Assembly: GCA_049999805.1 (NCBI GenBank)
Contig: JBNGIO010006415.1
Location: 128,529-161,830, forward strand
Length of the DNA: 33,302 nucleotides
Reading direction: 5' to 3'
Source of the DNA: Folioceros fuciformis
Taxonomy: Eukaryota > Anthocerotophyta > Anthocerotopsida > Anthocerotales
In this document: in pieces, positions 1-9,545 of the stretch
How the letters are laid out: each line of letters starts with the position of its first letter
Position numbering within the stretch: position 1 is the stretch's first letter
Program-made: the position numbers and the translations under genes
The notes under the pieces: model-generated
Told to the model about the DNA's origin: nothing
Databases searched by the model: none
Seen by the model: the letters and a program-made list of their open reading frames with translations, nothing else

Positions 1-1
1 T

Positions 2-742
2 GCTTGTCCTCCTACACGAACACGTTCTCCTTCTCCTGCTAGTGCTCAAGGATATGAACCTGCTTGTCCTCTTGCACATGCTCAAGAATATCGTTTTGGT
101 CATCCTTCTACATATGCTCAAAAATTTCGATATGGTTGTCCTCCTGCTTACGCTCAAGGACGTATTCCTCCTTCAAAAGCTCAAGGATGCGTTTCTCAAC
201 CTCAACTAGCCAAGTCTTGTATCATACCAGCATTGTATGATGCTAAATGCGTTTCGATTCACCCTAGTGAACATGGTAATCTGCCAATGAATAAGGTAGC
301 ACCTGATCTACTCCATCCCAGTGAACAAGGTAATCAAGCAATGAGTAAGACAACACCTAATCTCATTCATCTCCATGACCAAGGTAATCAAACCATGAGT
401 AAGACAACAAGGCCTAATCTGAGAGATGCAAATGAATTGGCTAAACTACTTCCAACTGTTGCATTCTATAATTCAAAACTTGGAGAGGCTGTACCCATGA
501 TTTTTGATAAGATTCGTGCCTCATTCAACTCTGAAGCTCTTGGGCATGATAGCGTGGAGAAACAAAAAGAACTTGCATATGACCTTGAAATAAGATTAAA
601 ACAAATGCTTGCTTTAAACCAGCTATCTCAGCCAAGTCCTTTGGATGTTAGTAATGTTGATAAAGAAACAAGGCTTGTTAACTCACTTCTATGTTGGATA
701 GATGAATCAAAAATGATTATCAATAGAAATATATCATTATAA
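2..742 (+). CDS. 3' part of unknown protein with short tandem repeats
   Basis: The frame is open from base 2 to TAA at 740-742 with no start in view, so this is a partial gene or last exon running in from the left. The first 75 residues are rich in Pro, Cys, Ala, Gln and Tyr in loose repeats around P-x-x-YAQ. Then come three 18-residue repeats at 260-313, 314-367 and 368-421 (pattern HPSEQGNQxMSKTTPNL). The last ~105 residues look helical and charged (FYNSKLGEAVPMIFDKIRAS, EKQKELAYDLEIRLKQML) and resemble no family I recognise. Base composition is more AT-rich than the PPR genes. It could be an ordinary host gene or a transposon-carried ORF; function unknown. Confidence 0.5.
   Translation, partial: ACPPTRTRSPSPASAQGYEPACPLAHAQEYRFGHPSTYAQKFRYGCPPAYAQGRIPPSKAQGCVSQPQLAKSCIIPALYDAKCVSIHPSEHGNLPMNKVAPDLLHPSEQGNQAMSKTTPNLIHLHDQGNQTMSKTTRPNLRDANELAKLLPTVAFYNSKLGEAVPMIFDKIRASFNSEALGHDSVEKQKELAYDLEIRLKQMLALNQLSQPSPLDVSNVDKETRLVNSLLCWIDESKMIINRNISL
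260..421 (+). repeat. Three 54-base in-frame tandem repeats
   Basis: Three consecutive 18-codon units encode HPSEHGN.., HPSEQGN.. and HLHDQGN.., with MNK/MSK at the same place in each. Unit 1 is the most diverged; units 2 and 3 share GNQxMSKTT. Confidence 0.75.
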
Positions 743-1678
743 TCTAGCTCACAGTAAAAAATAGATAAAAAATATTAATACTTATAGTGATAATTTTTTA
801 ATTAGCATATAAGTAGATATGATGATGATATCTTTATTTTGGAACACTTTGACATACTATTTGATGTATATTAATTGTACATATCTATTTAAGATAGAGT
901 GTACTGAGGTCTTGAGGTAATAATATTATTTTAATTAATATTGGATTTATTTTTCTTATAATTTTTTTATTTAATAATTAAAAATTGTAAGTGCATCCTT
1001 ATGGCCTGAATTGATCGATGTTGGTTCTGCACCTTTTTATATGGGTGGGCTTACTCGATTGGTCGCCTCCTCTACCTTCGCATTGCGAGTTTTCAACAGC
1101 ATCCCCGAGCACTCACGGAAGATGTAAATCTTGACAAGCCCGCGGAGAATCGAAGTAGTCTGCATCGATCAGCCTGCCTGCGCTTGAAAAAAATCTTGTG
1201 CTTCATCTTCGGAAACTAGATCGGCATTGGTCACGCTCGCCTGTAGAGTATAATGGGGAGAGTATCGTGTGATCACGTTCACCATACTTGCTTGTACCGA
1301 GCTTGAGGGTCGTCATTGCTGAGGAAGATCCGGTGAGGCTGGTCACCAACGGAAGCGCTTGTCTGTGACTGGGCAGCGAGACATAATTGTCGGAAAATTA
1401 GGGGGTGGCACTGGTGGTGTGGGGATCTTTCCCACCTTAATCGCCCTCGAACTCGGACTCAAGAGTCTGGGGAAGCTCCGCCAGAACCTTGCTGAGTGTG
1501 GGCCTGACGAAGATGGGCGTTGCCTTGCGCTTGAAGTCGCTTCGCAGAGCTGGATCTTCCTCTGATACCGGGGTGCTGTTGTTCCTGGCAGCCGGCTCCT
1601 GCTCTGCGTGATGGAGCTGGGCTTGAGGTTCTGGATCGAGCCCATGCGTCCAGCTGAGGGTGATGGCTGGCTGGAGCC
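743..1678. other. Intergenic, AT-rich then leader of PPR1
   Basis: Bases 743-990 are strongly AT-rich with many A/T runs, consistent with a 3' flank or spacer. From about 1000 the composition becomes balanced. Short ORFs at 1343-1943 on both strands show no family resemblance. I see no gene here; the right part is probably promoter and 5' leader of the PPR gene starting at 1679. Confidence 0.5.
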
Positions 1679-4600
1679 ATGGAGCTCTCTTGCGGAGAGG
1701 TCGAGAGGGCCGCTTGTGGCAGCGGCTCGTTCGCAATTGGATCCAAACTGGTGGGGTTTTGCGTTCCTCCAGCAGAAAGGACGTGCCTGACTTCGAATTG
1801 TGCGCAACTCGCCAGCAGCGGACTCTGCAGGCTCGGCAGCCTTGTACGAGTTGCGCGTCCGCAGATGGGAGGCTGTGGCCTTGCATCCAGAAGGATGTTT
1901 TCGGACACTTCGGAACTTCGCAGGCGTGCTGGTAAGGTTGCAATTCTTGAAAATGTGAGGGAGTTATGTCACCAGGGGTCGCTGAGCGAAGCTGTTGAGG
2001 CTCTGGGAATTCTGGTGCAGATGGACATGCAGGCTTCGAGCTCGCTCTTTTATACTGTGCTCAAGAAATGTGTGGCCAGGAAGCATCTGGTTCTGAGTCG
2101 TCGTGTTCATGCTCTCGCCGTGGAGAGCGGGTGCGTGTCAGACACGTTCCTGTGCAACCATATTTTACGAATGTATGCTTCTCATGGCAGTTTGCAAGAA
2201 GCGATGGATGTGTTCACCATGGTTTCCAAACCAGATGCGTTCACCTGGTCTTCCATTATGAGTGCACAAGTCAAATACGGACAAGCTAAGGAAGCCATAA
2301 ACTTGTATCACCAGATGCGCTGGTCAAGTGTGAAACCAGATAGCCATGTGTTTGTAGCAGTTCTAAAGGCTTGTGCAAGGGGAGCAGACTTGAAGGCTGG
2401 GCAGCAGGTGCATATGGATGTGGTGGCCAGTGGTGGCGAGCCTAATCTGTTTGTTTCTAGTTGCTTGGTGGACATGTATGCAAAGTGTGGCAGTATGGGA
2501 GACGCTCGGAGAATATTTGACGGAATTCGTGAGAAAGATGTGGTCACGTGGACTGCATTGATCACAGGGTATTCCCAGCAGGGCAAGGGTCAGGAAGCCC
2601 TTCGTCTTTACAGTGCTATGCAGGAAGGAGGCATTAGTGCACCTGATTCTGTGATATTTATCAGCCTTCTCCAGGCCTGTGCAAGTGTGGGTGCCCCAGC
2701 TTTGGGAATAGGGAAGGACCTGCACGTTCAAATTAAAAAACGAGGGTTTCAGGCCGATGGGGTTTTAGGTTGCAGCTTGGTCAACATGTATGCCAAGTGC
2801 GGAAGCATAGAGGATGCTCAGGGTGTGTTTGATGGACTCTGTCAAAAAGATGTGGTGACATGGAATGCCATGATAGCAGGATATTCCCAGCAGGGCATGG
2901 GTGAGCAAGCATTCCATCTGCACCGTGTTATGCGAAAAGAAGGTATCGCTTCAGCTGATATTGTGACATTTGTTTGCCTCATGCAGGCATGTGCAAGTAT
3001 AGGCATCTCAGCTGTGAACAAGGGAAAGCAGCTACACGCTGAAATCGAAGAACAGGGGCTTGGAGCTAATGCATATGTGGCGAACAGTTTGGTAAACATG
3101 TATGTAAAGTGTAGCAGCCTGGAGGATGCTGAAAGCCTTTTCAACAAGCTTGGTGCCAAATCTGTGGTGACCTGGAATGCGATGATAGCAGGATATGCAC
3201 AGTGTGGCATGGGTCAGAAAGCTCTTCATCTCTATAGCCTTATGCAAGAGGAAGGCGCCATTGCACCAGATTCCGTGACTTTTGTATGCCTCCTCCAGGC
3301 TTGCACATGCGAGGGTACTGCAGGTTTGGAGAAGGGAAAGCAGCTCCACGTTCATATTGAGCAACAAGGTCTCCAAGCTGATTTGTTTGTTGCGGATAGT
3401 TTGGTAAACATGTATGCCAAGTGTGGCAGCTTAGAGGATGCTGAAATTGTGTTTGAGGGTCTCCATCACAAGACTGTGGTGACATGGAATGCCATGATAG
3501 CAGGATATTCCCAGCAAGGTAGGGGTGAGGAAGCCCTCCGTCTCTACAGTGATATGCAACAAGAGGGCATGGCCCCACCAGATGCTGTGACATTTGCTTG
3601 CCTCCTGCAAGCATGTGCAAGTGTGGGCACCGCAGCTTTGGAGAAGGGCAAGCACCTTCATTCACAGATTCAAGAAAAGGGACTTCAAGGTGATGTATAT
3701 GTCGCTAACAGTTTGGTGAACATGTACGGGAAGTGCGGCAGCCTCCATGATGCTCAGAATGTGTTTGACGGACTCAGCCAGAAAACTGTGGTGTCATGGA
3801 ATGCAATGATAACGGGATACTCCCAGCAGGGTTTTGGAGTGGAAGCCCTGGAATTGTACAGAGCTATGAGAAAAAGTGGCAAGTATGTACCCAGCGTGGT
3901 GACATATGTGGCAATCCTGCAGGCATGTTCAAGTATGGGTACGCCAGCATTGGAGAAGGGAAGGCATGTCCACATGCAGATTGTAGAACAAGGGCTCCAG
4001 GCGGATGTGTTTGTAGCTAACAGTTTGGTAAGCATGTATGCAAGGTGTGGGAGCATAGGGGATGCCCAGACTGTGTTTGATGAACTTGCCCAAAAAGACG
4101 TGGTCACATGGAATGCAATGATAGCAGGATATTCCCAGCAGGGGAAGGGGTTGGAAGCTTTTCATGTCTACACAAGCATGCAAGAGGAAGGCATGGTGCC
4201 ACCCAATTCTGTTACATTTGCATCTCTTCTGCAAGCATGCGCAACTGTGGGTGCCCAAGCTTTGGAGAAAGGGAAGGAGCTGCATGTAGAGATTGAGGAG
4301 CATGGACTTCAGGCTAACGTCTTTGTAGCCAACACTTTGGTGAACATGTATGCAAAGTGTGGCAGCCTGCCAGATGCCCAGAGCGTGTTTGATGCACTTG
4401 ATAAAAAAAATGTGGTAACATGGAATGCCATGATAGCAGGATACTCCCAGCAAGGTGAAGGTCACAAAGCCCTTCATCTGTATGCTGCTATGCAAGCAGA
4501 AGGTTCTGCTGCACCTGATTCCGTGACATTTTCATGCCTACTGCAGGTATATGCAGATATGGCTGCTTGGCATGAAGGAAAGCAGCTTCATTCTGAGATT

Positions 4601-5338
4601 GTGAAGCAAGGGCTTCAAACTGATGTCTCTGTAGCTGTGAGCTTGATAAACATGTATGCCAAGTCTGGAAGCATGGTTGATGCGCAGCACGTGTTCGATG
4701 CACTACCTGAAAGAGACATCGTTGTCTGGAATGCACTGATCGCAGGATACACCCGTCAAGGAGATAGTAAACTGGTCTTCACCTCCGTTCAGCAAATGGA
4801 GGAGGAGGGAATACATCCAGATGGCTTCACGTTCCTGAGTCTATTAACCGTGTGCAGTCATGTGGGTCTAGTAAGGAAGGGGCTAGGGTACTTCGAGGCT
4901 ATGAACAGACGGTTTAGCATAACTCCCACTGCTGAGCACTACACCTGCATGGTGGATCTCCTAGGACGTGCTGGCCACCTTGAAGCGGCTCTAGTGGTGG
5001 TAAGGCAAATGCCTTTTGTGCCTCCTCCTTCAGCTTGGCATAGTTTACTGGCATCTTGTCAGAAGTGGAGCGACGTGGAGGTGGGAATTGCCGCTTTTCT
5101 TGAAGCGGTGAAGCTGGACAAAAAAGATGCCGCAGCTTACCTGTTGATGGCGAATATATATACTGGTGTACATATGTGGAAGGAGGCACAGGAGGTGCAG
5201 GCTAAGCGACTAGGAGTTGGGGCGTGGAAGCCACCAGGCCAGAGCTGGTGGACAGACATGGATGGCCTGGTGCATAGTTTTGTGGTGGGGGATGTCAAGC
5301 ATGCCAAGCCCATGCTTTCAGTCGTGTCTATGCTTTAA
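1679..5338 (+). CDS. PPR1: PLS-class pentatricopeptide repeat protein, E+ type, 9 modules
   Basis: An intronless 1219-residue ORF. The first ATG follows an in-frame TGA at 1661. The N-terminus is poor in acidic residues and holds SRRMFSDTS near residue 70, compatible with an organelle presequence. From about residue 92, repeated L, S and P motifs run to about 1110: L like FVCLLQACAS, S like NSLVNMYAKCGSLEDA, P like VVTWNAMIAGYSQQG. I count nine P motifs. An E region starts at AWHSLLASCQKW (~1118) and an E+ region contains GQSWWTDMDG (~1187) and HSFVVGD. No DYW deaminase signature (HxE..CxxC) follows; the protein ends 13 residues after VVGD in sequence unlike PPR2. Family knowledge: such proteins bind organellar RNA in sequence-specific fashion for C-to-U editing or processing, E+ types recruiting a deaminase in trans. 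Target unknown. Confidence 0.93.
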   Translation: MELSCGEVERAACGSGSFAIGSKLVGFCVPPAERTCLTSNCAQLASSGLCRLGSLVRVARPQMGGCGLASRRMFSDTSELRRRAGKVAILENVRELCHQGSLSEAVEALGILVQMDMQASSSLFYTVLKKCVARKHLVLSRRVHALAVESGCVSDTFLCNHILRMYASHGSLQEAMDVFTMVSKPDAFTWSSIMSAQVKYGQAKEAINLYHQMRWSSVKPDSHVFVAVLKACARGADLKAGQQVHMDVVASGGEPNLFVSSCLVDMYAKCGSMGDARRIFDGIREKDVVTWTALITGYSQQGKGQEALRLYSAMQEGGISAPDSVIFISLLQACASVGAPALGIGKDLHVQIKKRGFQADGVLGCSLVNMYAKCGSIEDAQGVFDGLCQKDVVTWNAMIAGYSQQGMGEQAFHLHRVMRKEGIASADIVTFVCLMQACASIGISAVNKGKQLHAEIEEQGLGANAYVANSLVNMYVKCSSLEDAESLFNKLGAKSVVTWNAMIAGYAQCGMGQKALHLYSLMQEEGAIAPDSVTFVCLLQACTCEGTAGLEKGKQLHVHIEQQGLQADLFVADSLVNMYAKCGSLEDAEIVFEGLHHKTVVTWNAMIAGYSQQGRGEEALRLYSDMQQEGMAPPDAVTFACLLQACASVGTAALEKGKHLHSQIQEKGLQGDVYVANSLVNMYGKCGSLHDAQNVFDGLSQKTVVSWNAMITGYSQQGFGVEALELYRAMRKSGKYVPSVVTYVAILQACSSMGTPALEKGRHVHMQIVEQGLQADVFVANSLVSMYARCGSIGDAQTVFDELAQKDVVTWNAMIAGYSQQGKGLEAFHVYTSMQEEGMVPPNSVTFASLLQACATVGAQALEKGKELHVEIEEHGLQANVFVANTLVNMYAKCGSLPDAQSVFDALDKKNVVTWNAMIAGYSQQGEGHKALHLYAAMQAEGSAAPDSVTFSCLLQVYADMAAWHEGKQLHSEIVKQGLQTDVSVAVSLINMYAKSGSMVDAQHVFDALPERDIVVWNALIAGYTRQGDSKLVFTSVQQMEEEGIHPDGFTFLSLLTVCSHVGLVRKGLGYFEAMNRRFSITPTAEHYTCMVDLLGRAGHLEAALVVVRQMPFVPPPSAWHSLLASCQKWSDVEVGIAAFLEAVKLDKKDAAAYLLMANIYTGVHMWKEAQEVQAKRLGVGAWKPPGQSWWTDMDGLVHSFVVGDVKHAKPMLSVVSML

Positions 5339-5461
5339 TGTACCAAGTAAGCTGGTAAACTCAGGCCGTGCCATCCGGAACATCCAACGGGGATGTGGAT
5401 CCAAACAGCTCCACCTTGGCTGAACCTGGTCCAGAGGGATATGTGGAGTAAAATCACTGTT

Positions 5462-5477
5462 CCCTAAACCCTAAACC
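5462..5477 (+). repeat. Two CCCTAAA telomere-type repeats (telo-box)
   Basis: CCCTAAACCCTAAACC matches two and a partial unit of the plant telomere repeat. It is too short to be a telomere; it could be an interstitial relic or a telo-box regulatory motif. Confidence 0.6.
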
Positions 5478-5624
5478 AAGAGCCGTGTTACTATCAACTG
5501 CCCCAAATTTTACCAGAAAGAAAGTCCATCTCGGTAGGAATGAACCGAAGGCAATCCACAATTCCCCACTTCCGGAAGCAAGTGCCCGTGGACGTGGTTG
5601 ATATTTGCAAAAGGAATGTTCCGG

Positions 5625-5872
5625 GAATTCAACAATGGGGACAACACATGGTGTATGGCACACTTCAAAACTACCTTCAAGTGGAACAAGCTCTAACGAA
5701 TTCAACAATGGGAACAACACATTCTGTATGACGCACTTCAAAACTACCCTAACAAGCTCCGGGAATCAACAATGGGGACAACATATGTGTATGACACCTC
5801 AAAACTATCCTCAAGTACAACAACCTCTGGAAAAACTACCCTCAAATACCACAAGCTCTGAGAATTTGTTAT
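5625..5872 (+). repeat. Minisatellite, ~65-74 base unit, 3.5 copies
   Basis: Units at 5625-5698, 5699-5763 and 5764-5830, with a partial one at 5831-5872. Each starts AATTCAACAATGGG or a close variant, then ACAACA, a CACxTCAAAACTA block and a GTACAACA/CAAGCTC block. Copies differ by small deletions. Confidence 0.8.
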
Positions 5873-6092
5873 AGAATGGATAATCTGTAAGTAACCCTGC
5901 CAACCAGTTAGTTATGGTAGACCATAATTAATAATGTCTAGTAATTACAAACGGGTGTGCCTCTTGGGAAGAGACACCTAGTGACTTTATTTAAAACACA
6001 CTTTGTATGAAATGACTTTGTGAGCACGATGCCTTGATCATGCTAGATTAGAACCAATCCTACTTCTAGGATGTTTCACATGGTATTAGAGT
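5867..6092 (+). mobile_element. Probable LTR and primer-binding site of a Ty1/copia-type element
   Basis: The block begins TGTTATAGAATGG and ends TTTCACA at 6080. TGGTATTAGAGTC follows at once at 6081. Plant copia elements typically have TGGTATCAGAGC there, complementary to initiator Met-tRNA; this copy would carry C-to-T style changes. A TTTATTTAAA stretch inside could be the promoter. No matching gag or pol follows on this strand within 500 bases, so it is a truncated 5' end. The left boundary is a guess from the TG start. Confidence 0.5.
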
Positions 6093-6637
6093 CACTATGA
6101 TCTAGGCAAGAGTTTAGCTATGTTTTGATTTTTTTCCTAATGTCCAAGGGTTGTTGTTATTTGTGAAGGGTGATATCTACAATTGGCCACAATGCCCGGT
6201 GGCCATCACTCTAGATGGCCCTCGGGCTTCGTGGCCAATATAGCTTTACTCCCTTCATAAGCAACCTTAGACTGGAAAATCGAGAACATGTTGCATTGCG
6301 AAATTGGAACTAGCTAAGAGAAAGAAAAGCAGACTTGCACGCAACAGACTATGCTACAGCTACAAAACCAGATCGTAAGACGAGGATGTCGGTGGTGATG
6401 CTAGTCCTGCCCGAGCCACGTTGAGCTGCTGCTACCTTTCGGGTGTCGATTTCGATTCTCCCTGGCGCCATTTTACACCAGCATTTGGACCGAACAGCAT
6501 AAGCACCGAACCGTCCTTGAGGGGAAATTTGCAAGTGCCTTGTCCCATGATTGGCAAGCTAGATCTACTAGGTTCGTCACCAAGTAACACCCTTTCCCTA
6601 AAAGGATGAGTATCCAACTTAGTGAGTTCAGCACCGG

Positions 6638-7560
6638 GGGGACTTATGCTTACAAGTGAAGCGTATTTGGGCTGATCAGAGCACCAGGGTCCTTCATGCG
6701 TGCAATTGTCAAGATTTTCAAGGATTTCCTTAGGGAATTCATGGAGGTCTTTCTCGATGATTTCTGTGTGTTTGGAGTAGTGGAGGATCATTTGGGCCAC
6801 CGTTGCGAGTGTCTAGAGTGGTGTAGGCAGACCAAATTGCGCCTACATCCGAAGAAGTGCTATTTTGGTATGGCTGAAGGTATCTTGTTGGGCCATCTCA
6901 TCTCGGCAAGAGGAATAGAGGTGGATCCTGATAAAGTCAAGATGACAGTTGCTCTCAAACCACCCACAAACGCCGAAGGAACTTAGAGGATTCTTGGGGA
7001 TGGTTGGCTACTACTAAAGGTTTGTGAAGAACTTCACCAAGAGGGCAGCTCCACTCACAAGCTTACTTCATAAGGATCAGGAGTGGGAACGGACGTAAGA
7101 ACGGGAGGATGCCTTCCATGACTTGCGAACCACCCTCATCACAGCACCAACCTTAAAGGAACCTGATTGGTCAAAGAAGTTCCACATGTATGTAGACGTT
7201 TCAGCATTCGCAATTGGGACTGTTCTCAGCCAGTGAGACGAGAAGAAGCGGGATCATCCTATCTACTACGCTGGACAAAAACTCATCGATGCGGAGCGGA
7301 AGTACCCAACTACCGAGAGAAAGGCACTTGGAATGGTTTATTTAGTTCACAAGTTCAGCCACTATCTGCTCTCATATGGATTCGTCTTCCATGTTGACCA
7401 CTTTGCTCTCAAACATTTGGTGAACAAGGTGGATTTGTCTGGACGCATAGCTCGGTGGATTCTACTATTGTAGGAATTCACCTATATAGTTGAGACTCGA
7501 GAAGGCAGCAAACATGTGAACGCTGAATACATCTCATGACTGAAGACGGAAGAGGTGACT
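6638..7560 (+). pseudogene. Gypsy reverse transcriptase / RNase H remnant
   Basis: RT starts around GTYAYK, a stop, then VFGLIRAPGSFMRAIVKIF (compare the family's PFGLxNAPATF). The catalytic FLDDF (Y/F-x-DD box) follows, then LHPKKCYFG and GHLISARGIEVDPDK. After a frameshift near 6983 come FLGMVGYY, a stop, RFVKNFTKRAAPL and PTLKEPDWSKKFHMYVDVSA, where RNase H begins. RNase H continues through DAERKYPTTERKALGMVYLV and HVDHFALKHLV. At least four in-frame stops interrupt it (near 6667, 7016, 7097 and 7236, others later). Confidence 0.85.
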
Positions 7561-7814
7561 TGTGATCAGGAGGATGATTTTCCCAATGAAGCTCTGTTCA
7601 CGGCGGAGCCAAAGGAGGAAGCGGCAACACCAAATGTAAAGAGAACAAGGAATGGCAATGCGGTAGGAAATGAGAAGGGGAGACCTGCATACACCAGGCC
7701 TACTTACAGCGAAGTATCCGAGTTCCTAGAGTCAGGGAGCATCCCCTCAGATCTTGCAAAGCAACAGCAACAGGCCTTCATGCACTATGCATGCCTGTTT
7801 ATTTGTCGCGGAGA

Positions 7815-7914
7815 NNNNNNNNNNNNNNNNNNNNNNNNNNNNNNNNNNNNNNNNNNNNNNNNNNNNNNNNNNNNNNNNNNNNNNNNNNNNNNNNNNNNNN
7901 NNNNNNNNNNNNNN
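7815..7914. other. Assembly gap (100 N)
   Basis: Exactly 100 N inside the gypsy element. The right edge is G-rich (GGGGGAGGGGGGGG), which may be why the assembly broke here; true gap size is unknown. Confidence 0.99.
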
Positions 7915-8250
7915 TCCGGGGGAGGGGGGGGGCCGGACAGAATAGAAAGGATGTGGGTAATGGAGGCGCAGATCCTACAAGTGCTAATTGAATTACACAA
8001 AGGAGAAGCGGGAGGACATTTCGTTGCACACATCACGTGCAAGAAAATTCTCGAAATAGGGTACTAGTGGCCGAGCATGCATCAGGATGCAAGAGAGTTT
8101 GTGAAGCGTTGTGATGCTTGCCAGTGGGTTGGCAAGCCGTCAGCCACAACTCAATGGCCCTTGGTTCCTATCTTGGCCTTGGCCCCATTTAAGAAGTGGG
8201 GCATTGATTTCGTTGGACTTATCCAGCCCCTGACAAGAATCCAACAAAAT

Positions 8251-8370
8251 CAGAACATCCTTATGGCCACTGACTACTGCACACGTATGGTGGAGGCACA
8301 AGCTCTGCATCAGATCATCCTTATGGCCACTGACTACTGCACACGTATGGTGGAGGCACAAGCTCTGTAT
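8251..8370 (+). repeat. 60-base tandem duplication inside gypsy integrase
   Basis: 8251-8310 and 8311-8370 are almost identical (CAGAACATCC.. versus CAGATCATCC.., ..CTGCAT versus ..CTGTAT). The duplication keeps the frame and repeats the block MATDYCTRMVEAQAL. Confidence 0.95.
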
Positions 8371-8560
8371 GTTGACACAACTCATGTGGTGGCCCGATTC
8401 CTCTATGAGCAAGTGATTGCTCCTTATGGATGCCCCCTGGAGCTAGTCAACAACCGAGGTTTGCACTTCATGAATGACGTCATTTCTCACATGACGGTCT
8501 ACTTCAACGTTCACCACACGAAGACAACTCCCTATAATCCGAAGGCCAAGGGTGCACATC

Positions 8561-9126
8561 CATGTTTTAAGTTTCATGATGTCAATCCAATTGTCTTCTA
8601 TGTCACGACATTGCCACCCTCTCATACATCACACTATCAGGATGCAAGTTCGCAATACATTGGTCCAATTGCTCAGTCCTCTATTTCACTTTTGTGATCA
8701 AATCATACAACAATACATGCTAATTGTTTGTAGATCATAAGTTTCTTAGCGAACTATCCATTCTTTCTAGACCCCTATATCCTTGCAACATTCTGTTTGG
8801 ACCCCTATATCCTTGCAACATTCCATTTGCTAACTGCCTAACCGAACACCCTCAACCGGTATAAACTATTCGCAAAGTTAACTACCAAAATAATTGTGGT
8901 TACCCACTACCCTCTCACGATAGCTTTTCATATGTTGATAGTCTCTCTAATCAAAACACTTTGTCCTTATCCTCTCAACGTGCCTGTTTTCTTGGGTTTG
9001 ATAACCTGCTCGATATCGTCCTGCACAACACACACGCACTGCTCTACGAGACTTTTTAAGTCATGACAAAGAACATATAGAGAATTCCAAGGTGCAAGAA
9101 CACATGGGGTAGGTGCAAACTTTTAT
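8561..9126. other. Spacer right of the gypsy remnant
   Basis: I see no gene. The ORF reading out of integrase to 8697 has left the family by 8560. A 30-base direct repeat is listed separately. Confidence 0.45.
8771..8829 (+). repeat. 30-base tandem direct repeat
   Basis: ACCCCTATATCCTTGCAACA occurs at 8771 and again at 8801, followed by TTCTGTTTGG and TTCCATTTGC. Confidence 0.85.
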
Positions 9127-9545
9127 AATGGAGTTGGAGAAAGTGCATCTGGCATCTGGGAGCCTCCTGCCATTACTTCAGGAGCAGATGTCCGCACCCA
9201 ATACTGGGACGCTTGTGCCCGTCTTTCAAGCATGTGCAGGTGTGGGCCTCCGCTTTTGAGTACTCACTTGATCACTCCCTGGTTTGGGTGCCCTCACTCA
9301 AATCGTCTTCATTCTTTTCTGGAGTACGAGTTTGGATCTCATGTTTAATGGTAAAGTCTCCGGATTCACACACTTCAGAAATTGGAGGATGCGGACCGTT
9401 TAAGGGATTGGTGGATGCATAACTGTTCTTGGAGCTTAGAGGACTTGGAGGACGGGCAACATTTTCATGGCAGTAGGTTGCAGGCTGGATGACAAGGGTG
9501 TGTTCTGCTGCGAAGGATAGAACGTTGGATGCCGCCAGACCTTGG
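9127..9545 (+). pseudogene. Possible relic of a PPR gene
   Basis: A short frame from 9129 includes QEQMSAPNTGTLVPVFQACA at about 9180-9240. This lines up with the L-motif entry of the neighbouring PPR genes (SAPDSVTFVCLLQACASVG). A second stretch near 9430-9490 reads SLEDLEDGQHFHGSRLQAG, like LEKGKQLHAEI..GLQAD. Stops and non-matching sequence lie between. This would be the decayed end of a further paralogue in the array. The matches are short, so chance cannot be excluded. Confidence 0.35.

Larger units (their letters stand above)
5339..6634. other. Intergenic between PPR1 and gypsy element
   Basis: No coding gene seen. It holds a telomere-like motif, a minisatellite and a copia-type LTR with primer-binding site, listed separately. 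The stretch 6093-6634 may be retroelement leader or unrelated spacer. The minus-strand ORF 6432-6800 overlaps the gypsy RT remnant and looks like chance. Confidence 0.5.
6635..8560 (+). mobile_element. Degenerate Ty3/gypsy retrotransposon pol fragment
   Basis: Plus-strand reverse transcriptase, RNase H and integrase follow in the gypsy order (RT-RH-IN), broken by stops and frameshifts and by a 100-base gap at 7815-7914. No gag, protease or LTRs are evident next to it. The element is dead. It sits between PPR1 and PPR2. Confidence 0.85.
7555..8560 (+). pseudogene. Gypsy integrase remnant with internal 60-base duplication
   Basis: The frame from 7555 crosses the N gap. After it comes the zinc-binding part of integrase: H in LHKGEAGGHFVAHITCKKIL, then a stop at 8065-8067, then CDACQWVGK. 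The core has GIDFVGLI (first D), a duplicated MATDYCTRMVEAQAL block, GCPLELVNNRGLHF (normally SDRGxxF, so the second catalytic Asp is lost to Asn) and TTPYNPKAKG. The sequence then leaves the family before the catalytic Glu. It cannot encode active integrase. Confidence 0.85.

Noticed and set aside
1343-1943. Overlapping ORFs on both strands upstream of PPR1
   Set aside because: Low-complexity translations without known motifs, overlapping each other in several frames.
2308-4736. Many antisense ORFs of 80-190 codons under PPR1 (and likewise under PPR2 and PPR3)
   Set aside because: They recur at the same place in each PPR module and reflect the codon pattern of the repeats; no independent family resemblance.
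6432-6800. Minus-strand 122-codon ORF
   Set aside because: Overlaps the gypsy RT in antisense and has no recognisable domain.
7555-8067. ORFs crossing the N gaps as intact genes
   Set aside because: The reading frame through 100 N is an artefact; only the flanks can be interpreted.
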